Shown: positions 26,322 through 33,045 of the stretch, in pieces | Layout: every line of letters begins with the position of its first letter | Numbering within the stretch: position 1 is the first letter of the stretch | NCBI GenBank assembly: GCA_937944095.1 | Contig: CALEAC010000038.1 | Location: 1 to 41,996 of the forward strand | DNA from: an uncultured Saprospiraceae bacterium | GTDB lineage: Bacteria > Bacteroidota > Bacteroidia > Chitinophagales > Saprospiraceae | Reading direction: 5' to 3' | DNA length: 41,996 nt | Program-made: the position numbers and the translations under genes | The notes under the pieces: generated by a model | Seen by the model: the letters and a program-made list of their open reading frames with translations, nothing else | What the model was told of the DNA's origin: nothing | The model's database searches: none

Positions 26322-27485
26322 ATGAGATACACAGGATTCATCGCTCTACTATTCTTCTTTTACAACACGCATGCCCAAGGTATAGAATTCTTCCATGGTG
26401 AATGGAAATCTGCACTAGAAGAGGCTAAGAAGCATGATAAGCTCTTATTTGTAGATGCTTATGCCCAATGGTGTGGCCCATGCAAACGAATGGCTAAAAA
26501 TGTCTTCACTAAGGCAGAAGTCGGTGATTATTACAACACTAACTTCGTCAATCTAAAGTTGGATATGGAGACCGCTGACGGGCGGACTTTTGGTGCCAAA
26601 TACCCTGTATCTGCTTTCCCTACTTTATTCTTCCTAAATGGTGACGGTGAGATTGTCAAGAAAGTCACTGGAGGCCAGCAGGTCGAACAACTCTTAGCCC
26701 TAGGTGAAGTCGCGATTAAAAGTTATGATCGCTCAGCTGAATATGCCATCAAATATGAAGCTGGAGATAGAGATTATGATCTCATGATCAATTACATCAA
26801 AGAACTGAATAAGGTCGGCAAACCCAGCATGAAGATTTCCAATGACTACCTTCGTTCTAATCCAAAAATAACGGTAGAGCAAAAAGCTGGCTTTCTATTA
26901 GAAGCCGTTACTGAATCGGACTCTAAGCTATATGAACAACTCATCGATGCTAAAACTGCGGCAGTCAAGGTGAGCACCCTAGAGCACTTCACAGCTAAGG
27001 TCAGAACTGCAAGCTTTGTCACGATAGAAAAAGCCGTAGAATACGATTACCCTGATCTCCTATCAGAAGCAATTGCCAATTACAAACGTGCTGACCTCGG
27101 TGATGATAAGAAATTCGAGATGGAGGCCAATATGAAATACCAATCACTAAGTGGCAACTTTATGGTATGGAAAGAACTCAGCGATAAGTACCTCAAGAAA
27201 TATGGTAAGAAAGATCCCCTGCTCTATAAGCAACAATTAACAACAATCAAAAAGGATTTCTCGCATGATACTACAGCCAAAACCTATGCTTGTGAGGTAT
27301 GCAAAGGTCTTGTCAAAAAATTAGATTCTGCAGATAATTATACCGGTTATATACAATCGCTCATAGATTGTAAAAAATATGAGGAAGCACGTAAGATCAC
27401 TAATGAGGCAATCGAGAAAAGTATATCTAGAGAAGAAGATGTGAAACAATTCGAGAAAGTCCTTAAGTACCTAGACACAATTTGA
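26322..27485 (+). CDS. Exported thioredoxin-like protein (CGPC) with helical C-terminal domain
   Basis: 387 residues. The signal peptide ends NTHA and mature Gln would follow (QGIEFF). A thioredoxin domain spans about 20-130 with active site WCGPCKRM (Cys51, Cys54) and the cis-Pro region VSAFPTLFFL. The remainder is a helical, charged domain without recognisable motifs. A periplasmic thiol-disulfide or reductase role is expected from WCGPC. The gene overlaps the next one by 4 nt and the two proteins share their design, so they likely arose by duplication and act together. Confidence 0.88.
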   Translation: MRYTGFIALLFFFYNTHAQGIEFFHGEWKSALEEAKKHDKLLFVDAYAQWCGPCKRMAKNVFTKAEVGDYYNTNFVNLKLDMETADGRTFGAKYPVSAFPTLFFLNGDGEIVKKVTGGQQVEQLLALGEVAIKSYDRSAEYAIKYEAGDRDYDLMINYIKELNKVGKPSMKISNDYLRSNPKITVEQKAGFLLEAVTESDSKLYEQLIDAKTAAVKVSTLEHFTAKVRTASFVTIEKAVEYDYPDLLSEAIANYKRADLGDDKKFEMEANMKYQSLSGNFMVWKELSDKYLKKYGKKDPLLYKQQLTTIKKDFSHDTTAKTYACEVCKGLVKKLDSADNYTGYIQSLIDCKKYEEARKITNEAIEKSISREEDVKQFEKVLKYLDTI

Positions 27486-28819
27486 TAATAAGACGATTTA
27501 TTATTTGCTTTCTGTGCACTGCATCTCTAGCAGCACAGAACTCCATCAGCTTCTATCAGTCTGATCTGAGTACAGCCTTAGCCATTGCTGAAAGGGAAGG
27601 TAAGGGTCTCTTCATAGATACTTATACGCACTATTGCCAACCATGTAAGATTCTCGAAAAGGAATTAAGGGATCCTGAATTAGCTCGATACTTCAATGAT
27701 AACTTCATCAATGTCCGAGTCGATATGGAAAGTGATAAGGCTCAGGCTTATCAGGATAAATATCAAGTCGTCTTTCTTCCGACGATACTTTTTCTTGGTG
27801 CCAAGGGCAATCTCAGAATGAAGATCGATCATCTCATCAGTGCCAAGGACTTACTAAGAATTGCACAAAGACTTAATGGCCAAAAGCCTATGTTGGCAAC
27901 GACCACCAAAAAAATCGCAGCGAAGACCGCTCCAACAACAATTAAGAAAGCAAACAAAGAGGTCGCTACCCAAGCCAGCCCCCAAAAATCTAAACCTAGG
28001 AATACATCACCAACAACAAATGCACCATTCCGAAAATCTGCAAACAGCGCATCCAATAATGACGATGATGGAAAAATCATCTATGTGATGGGTCAGGATG
28101 AACAAGATCTACCTCCAGAGATCCTAAGGAAGGAAGCCTACTTCAGAATGCAATTAATGGATGGCAGTCACAAGGAATCAGCTAAGAAATATCTGAATTC
28201 TCAATCTGACTGGTCCACAGAAACCAATATGAAATTCCTACATGACTTCGTAGACGATGCACGGAGTCCTGAGTTCGAGTATATCATAAGCAATAGATCC
28301 GCTTTCGAGAAGATTCTGAATAAAGAATTAATCAATCAGACTATTTCTATCCTAGTCAACAAGGAACTCAGTCGTGCATTCCCTCGACCAGATCAAGCTC
28401 GTGCAAGTAAACTATACAGTTATCTCGGTGTGGCCAATCACCATATTCAAGCCAAGCAATATGTATTACATGGCCTATTTGACTCCGGACGATATCAGCA
28501 GTTTTCTTCTGAGACTGAGGCTTTCTTAGACAAAAATGATACAGACGATCACCTACTCTTACATAGGTTTGCTTTCATACAGACAGATCGAAAAGGTCTC
28601 AAAAAGAAACAACTCAGAAAAGCCTTATCGGCCGCTGAGCGCTCCGTGGCACAGAACGATACTGACCTAAGCTATTATATCACTCTGGCGCAGATAGCTA
28701 TTCGTATGGGCAAAAAAGATATTGCAGAATCTGTAATAACGAAGGCCAACCATCTGATCTCTACTGAGAAAGAGAAAGCCATAATCTCTAACCTCCAAAA
28801 AGGAATCGATAAGCTATAG
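27482..28819 (+). CDS. Exported thioredoxin-like protein (CQPC), paralogue of the upstream gene
   Basis: 445 residues. The start is TTG at 27482, overlapping the upstream TGA (TTGA). It is supported by a complete signal peptide (MIIRRFIICFLCTASLAA, then Gln) and by the absence of any other in-frame start before the domain. The thioredoxin-like domain has CQPC in place of CGPC (Cys52, Cys55, HYCQPCKIL), and VVFLPTILFLG holds the cis-Pro. A Lys/Thr/Pro/Asn-rich linker (about 140-195) joins a helical C-terminal domain. The altered dipeptide should change redox potential relative to the partner. It overlaps the convergent exonuclease III gene by 6 bp. Confidence 0.85.
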   Translation: MIIRRFIICFLCTASLAAQNSISFYQSDLSTALAIAEREGKGLFIDTYTHYCQPCKILEKELRDPELARYFNDNFINVRVDMESDKAQAYQDKYQVVFLPTILFLGAKGNLRMKIDHLISAKDLLRIAQRLNGQKPMLATTTKKIAAKTAPTTIKKANKEVATQASPQKSKPRNTSPTTNAPFRKSANSASNNDDDGKIIYVMGQDEQDLPPEILRKEAYFRMQLMDGSHKESAKKYLNSQSDWSTETNMKFLHDFVDDARSPEFEYIISNRSAFEKILNKELINQTISILVNKELSRAFPRPDQARASKLYSYLGVANHHIQAKQYVLHGLFDSGRYQQFSSETEAFLDKNDTDDHLLLHRFAFIQTDRKGLKKKQLRKALSAAERSVAQNDTDLSYYITLAQIAIRMGKKDIAESVITKANHLISTEKEKAIISNLQKGIDKL

Positions 28820-29581
28820 GTCCAGCTCCACAATGACTGGAGCATGATCAGAATGGACCGCTTCGTATCCATGACGAGCTGACTTAAGTACACTAGTCAA
28901 TATATCTGAAATCGATACATAATCTATACGCCATCCCTTATTGTTTTTTCTTGCTCCTGCTCTGTAACTCCACCAACTAAATTGGTCCTCAGTATCTGGA
29001 TGCAGTTCTCTGTACGAATCGGCAAAACCTGACTCAAACCAGGCCTGTAACCAAGCCCTCTCTTCAGGTCTGAAACCAGGCGGCTTATCCTTTCTAGTCG
29101 GGTTATGAATATCAATATCAAGTCTCACGATATTATAGTCTCCTACAATAATGAGTTGCTTTCTTTGCTTCAACAGTTTCTTTGCCCATTGACCAAAATC
29201 GTCTAAGAAGCCCATTTTGAAATCATGTCGTTCTTCTCCACTAGAACTAGAAGGCAGATATAGGTTCACGAGTGTCCAATCTCCGAAATCAGTTCTGAGC
29301 ACACGACCTTCCTTGTCATATTTATCCATTCCCATTCCATATACAACCTTGGACGGCGCTACCTTAGTACAAGTAAGAACGCCTGAGTAACCTTTCTTCT
29401 CTGCACTATGCCAATGTGCTGTATACCCTAGATCCGTAAATAACTCTGCTGGGACTTGGTCCTCTTGTGACTTCGTCTCTTGGATACAGAAGATATCTGG
29501 ATCTTCTGTCTGTATCCAATCAAGTAGACCTTTCTTCATCGCAGCACGTATGCCATTAACGTTATAACTTATTAATTTCAT
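28814..29581 (-). CDS. xthA: Exodeoxyribonuclease III (AP endonuclease)
   Basis: 255 residues, standard length. It cleaves DNA 5' of abasic sites and degrades 3' ends in base-excision repair. Catalytic motifs are SYNVNGIRAA, FCIQETKSQ (Glu35), VGDYNIVRLDIDIHNP, and the C-terminal SDHAPVIVEL with the Asp-His pair. The soluble form without a membrane anchor distinguishes it from the other EEP-fold protein at 15072. Its ATG overlaps the TGA of the upstream hypothetical gene (ATGA), indicating an operon of two. Confidence 0.95.
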   Translation of the reverse strand: MKLISYNVNGIRAAMKKGLLDWIQTEDPDIFCIQETKSQEDQVPAELFTDLGYTAHWHSAEKKGYSGVLTCTKVAPSKVVYGMGMDKYDKEGRVLRTDFGDWTLVNLYLPSSSSGEERHDFKMGFLDDFGQWAKKLLKQRKQLIIVGDYNIVRLDIDIHNPTRKDKPPGFRPEERAWLQAWFESGFADSYRELHPDTEDQFSWWSYRAGARKNNKGWRIDYVSISDILTSVLKSARHGYEAVHSDHAPVIVELDL

Positions 29582-30315
29582 TTGTTGAGTGTAAATGGAT
29601 TTTTCTTATAACCGAATTCTGACCAATGTTGACCAGCTTTGACCTCCTTCATTAGCATTTCTTTACCTGCTATCGTATGTGCTGTAGACAACATCGCACC
29701 ACCATGGTCTTCCCAATTAGCCCAACTGGTATAGAGTCCATCTATAGGTAATATCTGAGTCCACATCTTCCAGCCTGTTGGCCTATAGTTTTCGTCATAC
29801 GACCATAGGTAACTATCACCTGGTGTCACGCCTCCTGACACATAAGTAACCTTAAGGCCCTGACCTTTGTCAGTTGTTACTAACTCTCTGGTCGTGCCAG
29901 TATCGAATAACTTGAAAGGGGCAATCATCCAGAAAGAATCATTACACCAATTAGACCATGCCTTTTGCTTAAGCTTATCATGGGACGCCCCTGTCTGGAC
30001 CTCCCCATTAGCTAAGCATCTTGCTTGCTGTGTATTCAGATCCATGTGGACTTCATTTTCTGCCCACTTGATGATTACATCATTATTTTCCTTATCCCAA
30101 AAGTACTTCTGACCTGGTCTGAAGAACTCCCAACGTAAATAATTAATAGAATCAAAGGCGGGCTTATTAACAGCTGTTAGAATTAGATTAGCCACTTTAT
30201 CTGCCTCAGTACCAGACTGCCCTTGTGGTAGCTCTTCACTAAAGTATTTCATAGCGATGAAGCCTATCAGAATTAGCAATAACGTTATAATGAGGAAGAT
30301 TTTAATGTATTTCAT
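29578..30315 (-). CDS. Membrane-anchored protein, function unknown
   Basis: 245 residues. One N-terminal membrane segment (about 4-23, FLIITLLLILIGFIAM) is followed by a mainly beta, aromatic-rich periplasmic or extracytoplasmic domain (LRWEFFRPGQKYFWDKEN, WKMWTQILPIDG, WANWEDHGG). I do not recognise catalytic motifs. The fold impression is of a lipid- or ligand-binding beta protein, with two cysteines (about 98 and 121). It is translationally coupled to exonuclease III by ATGA, though no repair role follows from that. Similar anchored proteins are usually called hypothetical in Bacteroidota. Confidence 0.8.
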   Translation of the reverse strand: MKYIKIFLIITLLLILIGFIAMKYFSEELPQGQSGTEADKVANLILTAVNKPAFDSINYLRWEFFRPGQKYFWDKENNDVIIKWAENEVHMDLNTQQARCLANGEVQTGASHDKLKQKAWSNWCNDSFWMIAPFKLFDTGTTRELVTTDKGQGLKVTYVSGGVTPGDSYLWSYDENYRPTGWKMWTQILPIDGLYTSWANWEDHGGAMLSTAHTIAGKEMLMKEVKAGQHWSEFGYKKNPFTLNK

Positions 30316-30432
30316 GTTCTTTTGCGTTTCTCAGTGACGTAAAATACTGACTCTCCAGCAGGCATAACCTATATTCTGAGATATTACTACATGACACTAG
30401 AATGATTAGAATGGTAATTGTCGAGCTATTCC

Positions 30433-30440
30433 TATTTTTA
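30433..30440 (+). promoter_or_regulatory. Near-consensus -7 box (TATTTTTA) before the glycosyltransferase
   Basis: TATTTTTA matches TANNTTTG at 7 of 8 positions and ends 7 nt before the ATG, which would give a leaderless transcript. The mismatch at the last G and the lack of a -33 TTG keep confidence low. Confidence 0.25.
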
Positions 30441-30447
30441 GGGTCCT

Positions 30448-31194
30448 ATGTATAAGGATCAAAAAGTCGTCGTTGTCATGCCAGCATACAATGCTGCCGC
30501 CACTCTGGAACAAACCTATGTCGAGATACCAAAGGATCTCGTAGACGCTTTGATTCTATGTGATGATGCGTCTAAGGATGATACTGTTGTCATAGCAGAG
30601 CAATTGGGCATAGATCATATCATAAGCCATAGAACAAATAAAGGCTATGGTGGCAACCAGAAATCGCTCTATAACAAAGCACTGGAAATAGATGCTGATA
30701 TAATTATCATGCTTCATCCTGATTACCAATATACACCTAAGCTTATTCCATCTATGGTCAATATCTTAGGAGAAGGCTTATATCCCGTCGTCCTAGGTTC
30801 CAGAATATTAGGCAAAGGTGCCTTAAAGGGTGGCATGCCCGTCTATAAGTACTTAGCTAATCGCTTTCTGACCTTTGCCCAGAATCTCCTTATCAGCTAT
30901 AAGCTATCAGAGTATCATACTGGTTATAGAGCATTTAGGAAAGAGGTCCTAGAGGAAATTGACTTTAATCAGAATTCTGATGATTTCGTCTTCGATAATG
31001 AGCTGTTGTCACAGATTGTATACGCTGGATATGATATAGCTGAAGTGACCTGTCCTACAAAATACTTTGAAGAAGCCTCTTCTATTAATCTAACAAGGAG
31101 TATCCGCTACGGGTTAGGTGTGCTTCGTGTATCTATAGTGCACAGGCTTAACTTACTTGGCCTTATGAAATCTAAGATGTACAAGAAGTCATAG
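30448..31194 (+). CDS. Glycosyltransferase family 2 (polyprenyl-phosphate sugar transferase-like)
   Basis: 248 residues, one GT-A domain with no clear membrane segments. The N-terminal VVVVMPAYNAAATLE and CDDASKDDT form the nucleotide-sugar site. The usual DxD region reads MLHPDYQYTP. The acceptor-side HTGYRAFRKEVL and a late DDFVFDNELLSQ follow. Overall it resembles dolichyl/polyprenyl-phosphate mannosyl- or glucosyltransferases, but the sugar and acceptor are unknown. No other polysaccharide genes are adjacent. It is followed by the 489-bp gap carrying the hairpin array. Confidence 0.9.
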   Translation: MYKDQKVVVVMPAYNAAATLEQTYVEIPKDLVDALILCDDASKDDTVVIAEQLGIDHIISHRTNKGYGGNQKSLYNKALEIDADIIIMLHPDYQYTPKLIPSMVNILGEGLYPVVLGSRILGKGALKGGMPVYKYLANRFLTFAQNLLISYKLSEYHTGYRAFRKEVLEEIDFNQNSDDFVFDNELLSQIVYAGYDIAEVTCPTKYFEEASSINLTRSIRYGLGVLRVSIVHRLNLLGLMKSKMYKKS

Positions 31195-31201
31195 AATAAG
31201 A

Positions 31202-31262
31202 ACAGGGCACAACGATAAATCGATGCACCCTGTATAACCCCAAAAAACAATTGAAAACAATC
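31202..31262 (-). repeat. Array unit 1 (most diverged)
   Basis: The core at 31235-31262 lacks one C. The hairpin at 31202-31233 has outer stem ACAGGG/CCCTGT, then an internal loop and a short inner stem (CGA-TAAA-TCG). No T-tract follows on the minus strand, so it may be a degenerate or read-through copy. Between units 1 and 2 an extra small hairpin, ATGTC/GACAT (31269-31287), encloses the palindrome CCAATTGG. Confidence 0.65.
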
Positions 31263-31287
31263 ATCTTAATGTCAGCCAATTGGACAT

Positions 31288-31352
31288 AAAAAAAGGTGCT
31301 ATAAAGAACAGCACCTATAACCCCAAAAAACCAATTGAAAACAATCTATCTT
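31288..31352 (-). repeat. Array unit 2
   Basis: The 35-nt core (31318-31352) is identical to those of units 3 and 4. The hairpin AGGTGCT/AGCACCT (31294-31316) has a 7-bp stem and 9-nt loop. On the minus strand it runs directly into T6 (31293-31288). Its stem sequence is entirely different from units 3 and 4, while pairing is kept. Confidence 0.75.
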
Positions 31353-31371
31353 TTATTTTCATCGGAAAAGG

Positions 31372-31439
31372 AAAAAAACAGAGTGTGACATAAACCACAC
31401 TCTATAACCCCAAAAAACCAATTGAAAACAATCTATCTT
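31372..31439 (-). repeat. Array unit 3
   Basis: Identical 35-nt core (31405-31439). The hairpin AGAGTGTG/CACACTCT (31380-31403) has 8 bp and an 8-nt loop. On the minus strand one G and then T7 (31378-31372) follow. It is separated from unit 4 by a spacer nearly identical to that between units 2 and 3. Confidence 0.75.
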
Positions 31440-31457
31440 CTATTTTCATCGGAAAGG

Positions 31458-31527
31458 AAAAAAACAGAGTGTGATTTGAAAAGCACACTCTGTAACCCCA
31501 AAAAACCAATTGAAAACAATCTATCTT
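31458..31527 (-). repeat. Array unit 4 (closest to radA)
   Basis: Identical 35-nt core (31493-31527). The hairpin CAGAGTGTG/CACACTCTG (31465-31492) has 9 bp and a 10-nt loop that differs from unit 3. On the minus strand T7 (31464-31458) follows directly. If transcribed from the minus strand, this unit would be met first. Confidence 0.75.
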
Positions 31528-31683
31528 GAAATTCTCACCTTTGAGAATTGATACTTCATTTGCGTTGAACGAGAGTCAAAACAACCCTAGTTCCATATTA
31601 AGACACGACAGGGACATGAAAGTCACAAAAAAATTCCAATAAAATTTAAAATAAAACATAAAACCCTGTTAATCAGTGCTTTA

Positions 31684-33045
31684 ATGAAAGATAAAAAAAT
31701 ATTTTTATGCTCTAATTGTGGCAACGAAGCCTATAAATGGGAAGGAAAGTGCCCTTCTTGCCAAGAATGGAACACCTATATAGAGCAAATAGTCAGCAAA
31801 CAGACTAATACGAAAGCTACAGCATGGCAAGATTCCAAGTCAGAAATGAATCTGCCCATCCCTATTTTAGACATCAAAGCGGGTCAGACACCCCGTATTC
31901 CTATCAAGGATAATGAGTTAGCTCGTGTCTTAGGGGGTGGAATAGTACCTGGTTCATTGACACTTATCGGTGGTGACCCTGGCATAGGAAAGTCCACACT
32001 CATGTTGCAACTAGCCCTTACTTGTCCGCTAGACATACTATATGTATCTGGAGAAGAAAGTCCACACCAGATCAAGATGAGAGCGGATCGCATCGGTATT
32101 AAGAATCAAAAGTGCCAAATACTATCTGAGACAGACCTTAAGAAAATTTTCGGAACCATCAAGAAGACTGAGCCTCAGTTACTTATCATCGATTCTATCC
32201 AAACGATTTCCTCTCCACAGGTCGATTCCATCTCGGGGTCCGTAACTCAAGTCAGACAGTGTACTGCTGATCTGCAGACCTTTGCTAAAGAGAGTAATAT
32301 TCCTGTCATCATTATAGGCCACATCAATAAGGAGGGCTCTATTGCAGGACCTAAACTACTAGAACACATCGTCGATACTGTGTTACAGTTCGAAGGAGAC
32401 CGAAATCATATCTATAGGATACTCAGATCCAAAAAGAATCGCTTCGGATCCACAGATGAAATAGGCATCTATGCCATGGAAGCGGCAGGACTCAGAGAAG
32501 TCGAGAACCCCTCTGAACTCTTCCTTTCGCAAAGTGATGAAAACCTCAGTGGCAGCGCAGTGGCGACCACAATCGAAGGACTTAGACCCATGCTCATCGA
32601 AACACAAGCGCTGGTCAGCCAAGCTATCTATGGCAACCCACAAAGGTCTGCAACTGGTTTTGACCTCAGAAGAATGAATATGCTGCTGGCAGTGCTCGAG
32701 AAGAGAGCTGGCCTCTACTTCGGCCAGAACGATGCTTTTCTAAATATCGCAGGCGGGATCAAAGTTGCTGACACTGCTATAGACCTAGCCGTTATCTCTG
32801 CACTGGTATCATCGCTTCACGACATTCCAGTCAATAGAAAAATCTGTTTTGCTGGAGAGGTCGGTCTGACTGGCGAAGTCCGAGCTGTGAATCGGATAGA
32901 ACAAAGGATAGAAGAAGCAGCCAGATTAGGTTTCGAAAAAATTGTCATCTCTAAGTATAATAACAAAGCGATTATGACTAAACCCAAAATCGAACTCTCC
33001 TATATTTCTAAGGTAGAAGATTTGATAACGTTGTTATTTGCTTGA
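31684..33045 (+). CDS. radA: DNA repair protein RadA/Sms
   Basis: 453 residues, usual length. RadA is a RecA-like ATPase helicase that extends D-loops and processes recombination intermediates. Domains in order: an N-terminal C4 zinc finger (Cys9, Cys12, Cys23, Cys26); a RecA-like core with Walker A GGDPGIGKST (Lys103) and Walker B region LLIIDSIQT; the RadA-specific KNRFG motif (SKKNRFGSTDE); and a C-terminal Lon-protease-like domain (GGIKVADTAIDLAV, FAGEVGLTGEVR). The ATG follows a 489-bp non-coding gap. Its stop directly abuts the stop of the convergent M14 peptidase gene. Confidence 0.97.
   Translation: MKDKKIFLCSNCGNEAYKWEGKCPSCQEWNTYIEQIVSKQTNTKATAWQDSKSEMNLPIPILDIKAGQTPRIPIKDNELARVLGGGIVPGSLTLIGGDPGIGKSTLMLQLALTCPLDILYVSGEESPHQIKMRADRIGIKNQKCQILSETDLKKIFGTIKKTEPQLLIIDSIQTISSPQVDSISGSVTQVRQCTADLQTFAKESNIPVIIIGHINKEGSIAGPKLLEHIVDTVLQFEGDRNHIYRILRSKKNRFGSTDEIGIYAMEAAGLREVENPSELFLSQSDENLSGSAVATTIEGLRPMLIETQALVSQAIYGNPQRSATGFDLRRMNMLLAVLEKRAGLYFGQNDAFLNIAGGIKVADTAIDLAVISALVSSLHDIPVNRKICFAGEVGLTGEVRAVNRIEQRIEEAARLGFEKIVISKYNNKAIMTKPKIELSYISKVEDLITLLFA

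Larger units (their letters stand above)
31202..31549 (-). repeat. Tandem array of four hairpin units (85-92 bp period), probable terminator/small-RNA repeats
   Basis: Four units each combine a conserved core (TAACCCCAAAAAACCAATTG and continuing, on the plus strand) with a hairpin. Cores lie at 31235-31262 (one C missing), 31318-31352, 31405-31439 and 31493-31527; the last three are identical over 35 nt. The hairpin stems differ between units yet always pair. Read on the minus strand the order is core, hairpin, then T6-T7 in three units, the layout of intrinsic terminators. The spacers of the middle units are nearly identical too, indicating recent duplication. A fifth, unrelated hairpin (AATTCTC/GAGAATT, 31530-31549) borders the radA side. 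The remaining 31550-31683 is A/T-rich and shows nothing I can name. I know no family with this sequence. Confidence 0.8.

Noticed and set aside
31202-31549. CRISPR array
   Set aside because: Only four units; the spacers between cores are themselves repeats (hairpin plus common flanks), not unique 30-40 nt sequences, and no cas genes are present.
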